In this document: positions 5,726 to 7,847 of the stretch, in pieces | How positions within the stretch are numbered: position 1 is the first letter of the stretch | Layout of the letters: the number at the start of each line of letters is the position of its first letter | NCBI GenBank assembly: GCA_023416875.1 | Contig: JAEZGT010000155.1 | Coordinates: forward strand, 1-7,847 | DNA: 7,847 bases | Direction: 5' to 3' | Source: Pseudomonadota bacterium | GTDB taxonomy: Bacteria; Pseudomonadota; Gammaproteobacteria; Pseudomonadales; Cellvibrionaceae | Position numbers and translations under genes: made by a program | The notes under the pieces: generated by a model | Database searches by the model: none | Seen by the model: only the letters and a program-made list of their open reading frames with translations | Told to the model about the DNA's origin: nothing

Positions 5726-6955
5726 CTAATGCGAAGACAAATTCGCTTTGATCTCATCCAGCCGCTTTTGCAGAAAGCGCTTTTCAACTTGTTGCTGCGC
5801 GAGTTGGAGAGCTTCTTTATAAGCAGTATGCGCCTCCGGATACTGACGCAGGCGGCGATGCAGATCCGCCTTGGCCGCGTGCGCCAAGTGGTACTGCCGC
5901 AGATCGCCGCGTTCTAGCAGGTTACCCACTAGTGCCAGCCCAGTCTCTGCCCCATCGCGCATGGCCACGGCGACGGCGCGATTGAGTTCAACGATAGGTG
6001 AAGGCGCAAGCCGCAGCAGCACATCGTAGAGGGCGACGATTTGCGGCCAGTCGGTCGCATCGGCGGTGGGTGCTTCAGCATGCACCGCAGCGATGGCAGC
6101 CTGAACGCTAAAAGCGCCAAATTGGCGCGTGATCAGAGCGCTCTCCAATAATGCCTGTCCCTCGCGAATCAGCTCTCGATCCCACAGACTGCGGTCCTGT
6201 TCTTCCAGCAGCAGAAGGTCGCCATCCGCTGAGGTGCGGGTGGCGCGGCGGGCATGGTGGAGCAGCATCAGGGCGAGCAGGCCGCGCACTTCAGCGTGTG
6301 GCAGCAGTTCCAGTAGCAAGCGCCCCAAGCGAATGGCTTCCTCGGCGAGGTCGGGTCGGTCCAGGCTATCGCCGGAGGAGGCGTGATAGCCCTCGTTAAA
6401 GACCAGATAAATCACCGTCAACACCGCTTTGAGGCGCTCGCCCAGATGCTTCTGGCCCGGCACTTCGTAGGGAATGCCGGCATTGCGGATTTTGGCTTTG
6501 CCACGTACCAGCCGCTGCGCCATGGTGGTGGGCGTGATGAGAAAGGCGCTGGCGATGGCTTCGGTGGTGAGGCCGCAGATTTCCCGCAGGGTGAGGGCGA
6601 TTTGCAGTTCGGGGGCGAGGGCGGGGTGGCAGCAGGTGAAGAGCAGGCGCAGTTGGTTGTCGACTATGGCCTCCTGTTCCTTTTCCGGCGGCGCCACGGG
6701 CTCCTGTTCCAGATCTTCCAAAGAGTCGATGCGCGCTTCCCGGCGCAGGCGGTCAATGGCTTTGAAGCGGGCGGCGGACACCAGCCAGGCCCGGGGATTG
6801 TGCGGCAGACCGTCCTGCGGCCACTGCTGCATGGCGGCGGTGAAGGCTTCCTGCAGTGCGTCTTCTGCCAGGTCGAAATCCCGCAGCAGGCGCACCAGAG
6901 TGGCGAACACCCGACGCGACTCGTGCCTGTAAATTTCTTCGATCTGTTTCTGCAT
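5726..6955 (-). CDS. ECF sigma factor with long C-terminal extension (ECF42-like)
   Basis: RNA polymerase sigma factor of 409 residues, about twice the usual ECF length. Region sigma2 spans ~5-75 (DFDLAEDALQEAFTAAMQQW, then NPRAWLVSAARFKAIDRLRR), and sigma4 spans ~97-155 with a helix-turn-helix at ~127-153 (GLTTEAIASAFLITPTTMAQ). The C-terminal ~250 residues are helical and TPR/DUF6596-like: VFNEGYHASS at 185-194, LNRAVAVAM at 324-332 and a TPR-like unit at ~355-390. This is the ECF42 architecture, in which the extension is needed for activity and no anti-sigma factor is known; none is seen here. The frame is open to an ATG at 7018, but ATG 6955 has GAGGGGA at 6967-6961 and gives the family N-terminus MQKQIEEIYRHESRRVFATL. 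The gene appears richer in G+C than the genes on either side. Confidence 0.93.
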   Translation of the reverse strand: MQKQIEEIYRHESRRVFATLVRLLRDFDLAEDALQEAFTAAMQQWPQDGLPHNPRAWLVSAARFKAIDRLRREARIDSLEDLEQEPVAPPEKEQEAIVDNQLRLLFTCCHPALAPELQIALTLREICGLTTEAIASAFLITPTTMAQRLVRGKAKIRNAGIPYEVPGQKHLGERLKAVLTVIYLVFNEGYHASSGDSLDRPDLAEEAIRLGRLLLELLPHAEVRGLLALMLLHHARRATRTSADGDLLLLEEQDRSLWDRELIREGQALLESALITRQFGAFSVQAAIAAVHAEAPTADATDWPQIVALYDVLLRLAPSPIVELNRAVAVAMRDGAETGLALVGNLLERGDLRQYHLAHAAKADLHRRLRQYPEAHTAYKEALQLAQQQVEKRFLQKRLDEIKANLSSH

Positions 6956-7188
6956 CGGGGTCCCCTCGATGGGCAAGGCCGGTTTTCTAACATGCCCTCT
7001 ATACTTGCGCCACAGCATTTTCTTCCCGACCTAGCGGATCATAATGGCGGCAACCATACTGAAAGCGGATTGGAATGCTCATACGGTGCCATAGGTGCGC
7101 ATTTCATGTTGAAATTCAAACTTCTAAGAAAAGCCAGCTTCGCGCGGTATCGCCGGGCGCAGGCGCCGCCAATAATTGAGGACTTTCT
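6956..7188. other. Divergent intergenic region between sigma gene and deacetylase
   Basis: No gene is visible. For the sigma gene, the minus strand has TATAGA (7003-6998) as a possible -10, about 43 nt before the ATG, but no convincing -35. There is no TGTCGA box, so autoregulation through the ECF42 motif is not indicated. For the deacetylase, a plus-strand TTGAAA (7109-7114) lacks a matching -10; it is part of the small palindrome TTGAATTCAA-like TTGAA-A-TTCAA at 7109-7119. A G+C-rich patch with GGCGC/GCGCC repeats lies at 7151-7170. Confidence 0.5.
7178..7182 (+). promoter_or_regulatory. Ribosome binding site of the deacetylase gene
   Basis: GAGGA lies 6 nt before the ATG at 7189. Together with the signal peptide that follows directly, it fixes the start of this gene. 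Confidence 0.7.
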
Positions 7189-7847
7189 ATGTCGCTCCGC
7201 CGTATCACTGTCACCTTTGCCCTTTCGTTAGCATCCCTCGCGCTTACCGCCACGGTTCAGGCCGCTGGCCCCATCACTTGGCCCGGCAAAGCCAAAGCTG
7301 CGGTCAGCCTCTCTTATGACGACGCCCTGAATTCGCAGCTCGATAACGCGGTTCCAGCGCTAACCAAATACGGCATTAAAGCGAGTTTTTATCCGACTCT
7401 TTCTTCACCCGTTGTCATGGAGCGTCTGCCCGAATGGCGCGCTCTCGCCGCAAATGGCTATGAGCTTGGCAACCACACCCTGTTCCACGCCTGCGCCAAA
7501 TCCAAACCCGACCGCGACTGGGTCGCTGCGCACAACGACCTGGATAAGAAAACCATGGCGCAAATGCGCGAAGAATTATTAACCGCCAATTCCTTCCTCC
7601 ACGCCATTGACGGCAAAACCGAACGCACCCTTACGCCGCCTTGTCTGGATTGGGATGTTGCAGACGGCAATTTTGTGGAAACTCTCAGCGGACTTTTTAT
7701 CGGCATCAAAGGCGCGGAAAAAATTCCGGAACAATACAAATCGATGCTGTTACCGGAAGGTGTTACTGGCAAAGAATTAATCGACTACGTAAAAAAATCC
7801 GCTCGCAACGGCGGCTTGGTGCAAATTATTTTTCACGGCATCAATGG
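7189..7847 (+). CDS. Secreted polysaccharide deacetylase (NodB/CE4-like), 3'-truncated by the window
   Basis: The visible 219 residues begin with a signal peptide: basic MSLRR, a hydrophobic core to about residue 20, and a likely cleavage after VQA (residue 25). The mature part opens with the NodB-type motif SLSYDDA (D44 and D45; D45 would be the metal-binding aspartate). Motif 2 is GNHTLFH, with H96 and H100 as the other metal ligands. IIFHGI (H216) resembles motif 5. Motif 3, usually R-x-P-Y/F, seems to be TPPCLDW around residue 150, lacking the arginine. C102 and C152 could form a disulfide in the periplasm or outside the cell. CE4 enzymes remove acetyl groups from chitin, peptidoglycan or xylan; the substrate here is not assignable. 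It is divergent from the sigma gene, and its end lies outside the window. Confidence 0.88.
   Translation, partial: MSLRRITVTFALSLASLALTATVQAAGPITWPGKAKAAVSLSYDDALNSQLDNAVPALTKYGIKASFYPTLSSPVVMERLPEWRALAANGYELGNHTLFHACAKSKPDRDWVAAHNDLDKKTMAQMREELLTANSFLHAIDGKTERTLTPPCLDWDVADGNFVETLSGLFIGIKGAEKIPEQYKSMLLPEGVTGKELIDYVKKSARNGGLVQIIFHGIN

Noticed and set aside
6383..7231. 282-codon plus-strand open frame antisense to the sigma gene
   Set aside because: It lies opposite a clearly recognised sigma factor in G+C-rich DNA, where antisense stops are rare; its protein is Gly/Phe/Gln-rich without a family pattern, and it would overrun the deacetylase start.
1..7847. CRISPR array, tRNA, rRNA, insertion sequence or phage attachment site
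   Set aside because: I looked for regular repeats, cloverleaf-like segments, transposase motifs and terminal inverted repeats and saw none; nearly all of the window is explained by housekeeping-type genes and the sigma cluster.

Overview
The window looks like a chromosomal segment of a Gammaproteobacterium of moderate G+C. The carbonic anhydrase has the same residue numbering as the E. coli enzyme, and exonuclease I is the gammaproteobacterial SbcB type. A secreted polysaccharide deacetylase at the right edge would suit a glycan-degrading marine or soil lineage such as Cellvibrionaceae, but that placement is an inference from gene content only.

Left part (1-3569). A beta-carbonic anhydrase (minus, 83-718) is divergent from a rightward group: exonuclease I (sbcB), a 104-residue protein I do not recognise, and a pirin-family protein. 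Gaps inside the group are 7 and 39 nt, so it is probably one operon. A good sigma70-like promoter for the carbonic anhydrase lies in the divergent gap. Its -35 box falls inside the 5' end of the longest possible sbcB reading frame, which supports a later sbcB start at 824. The first ~90 bases hold a perfect 10-bp inverted repeat and an open frame that may be the end of a neighbouring gene.

Central and right part (3571-6955, all minus). This is the most interesting region. In transcription order it encodes an ECF sigma factor with a ~250-residue helical C-terminal extension (ECF42-like), a YciI/DGPF-domain protein, a YciI-GyrI fusion protein, a COG3607-type VOC (glyoxalase-fold) protein and a GFA/CENP-V-like cysteine-rich protein. 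No anti-sigma gene is visible. Between the sigma gene and the first YciI gene is TGTCGA-N17-CGAC, which matches the bipartite promoter I recall for ECF42 sigma factors. The likely picture is that the sigma factor, controlled through its own C-terminal domain, switches on a small-molecule or electrophile-handling operon directly downstream. The operon ends one base from the pirin stop codon, in convergent orientation.

Right edge (7189-7847). Divergent from the sigma gene, a polysaccharide deacetylase with a signal peptide begins and runs off the end of the window. The 233-bp divergent gap (6956-7188) holds ribosome binding sites for both genes and only weak promoter candidates.
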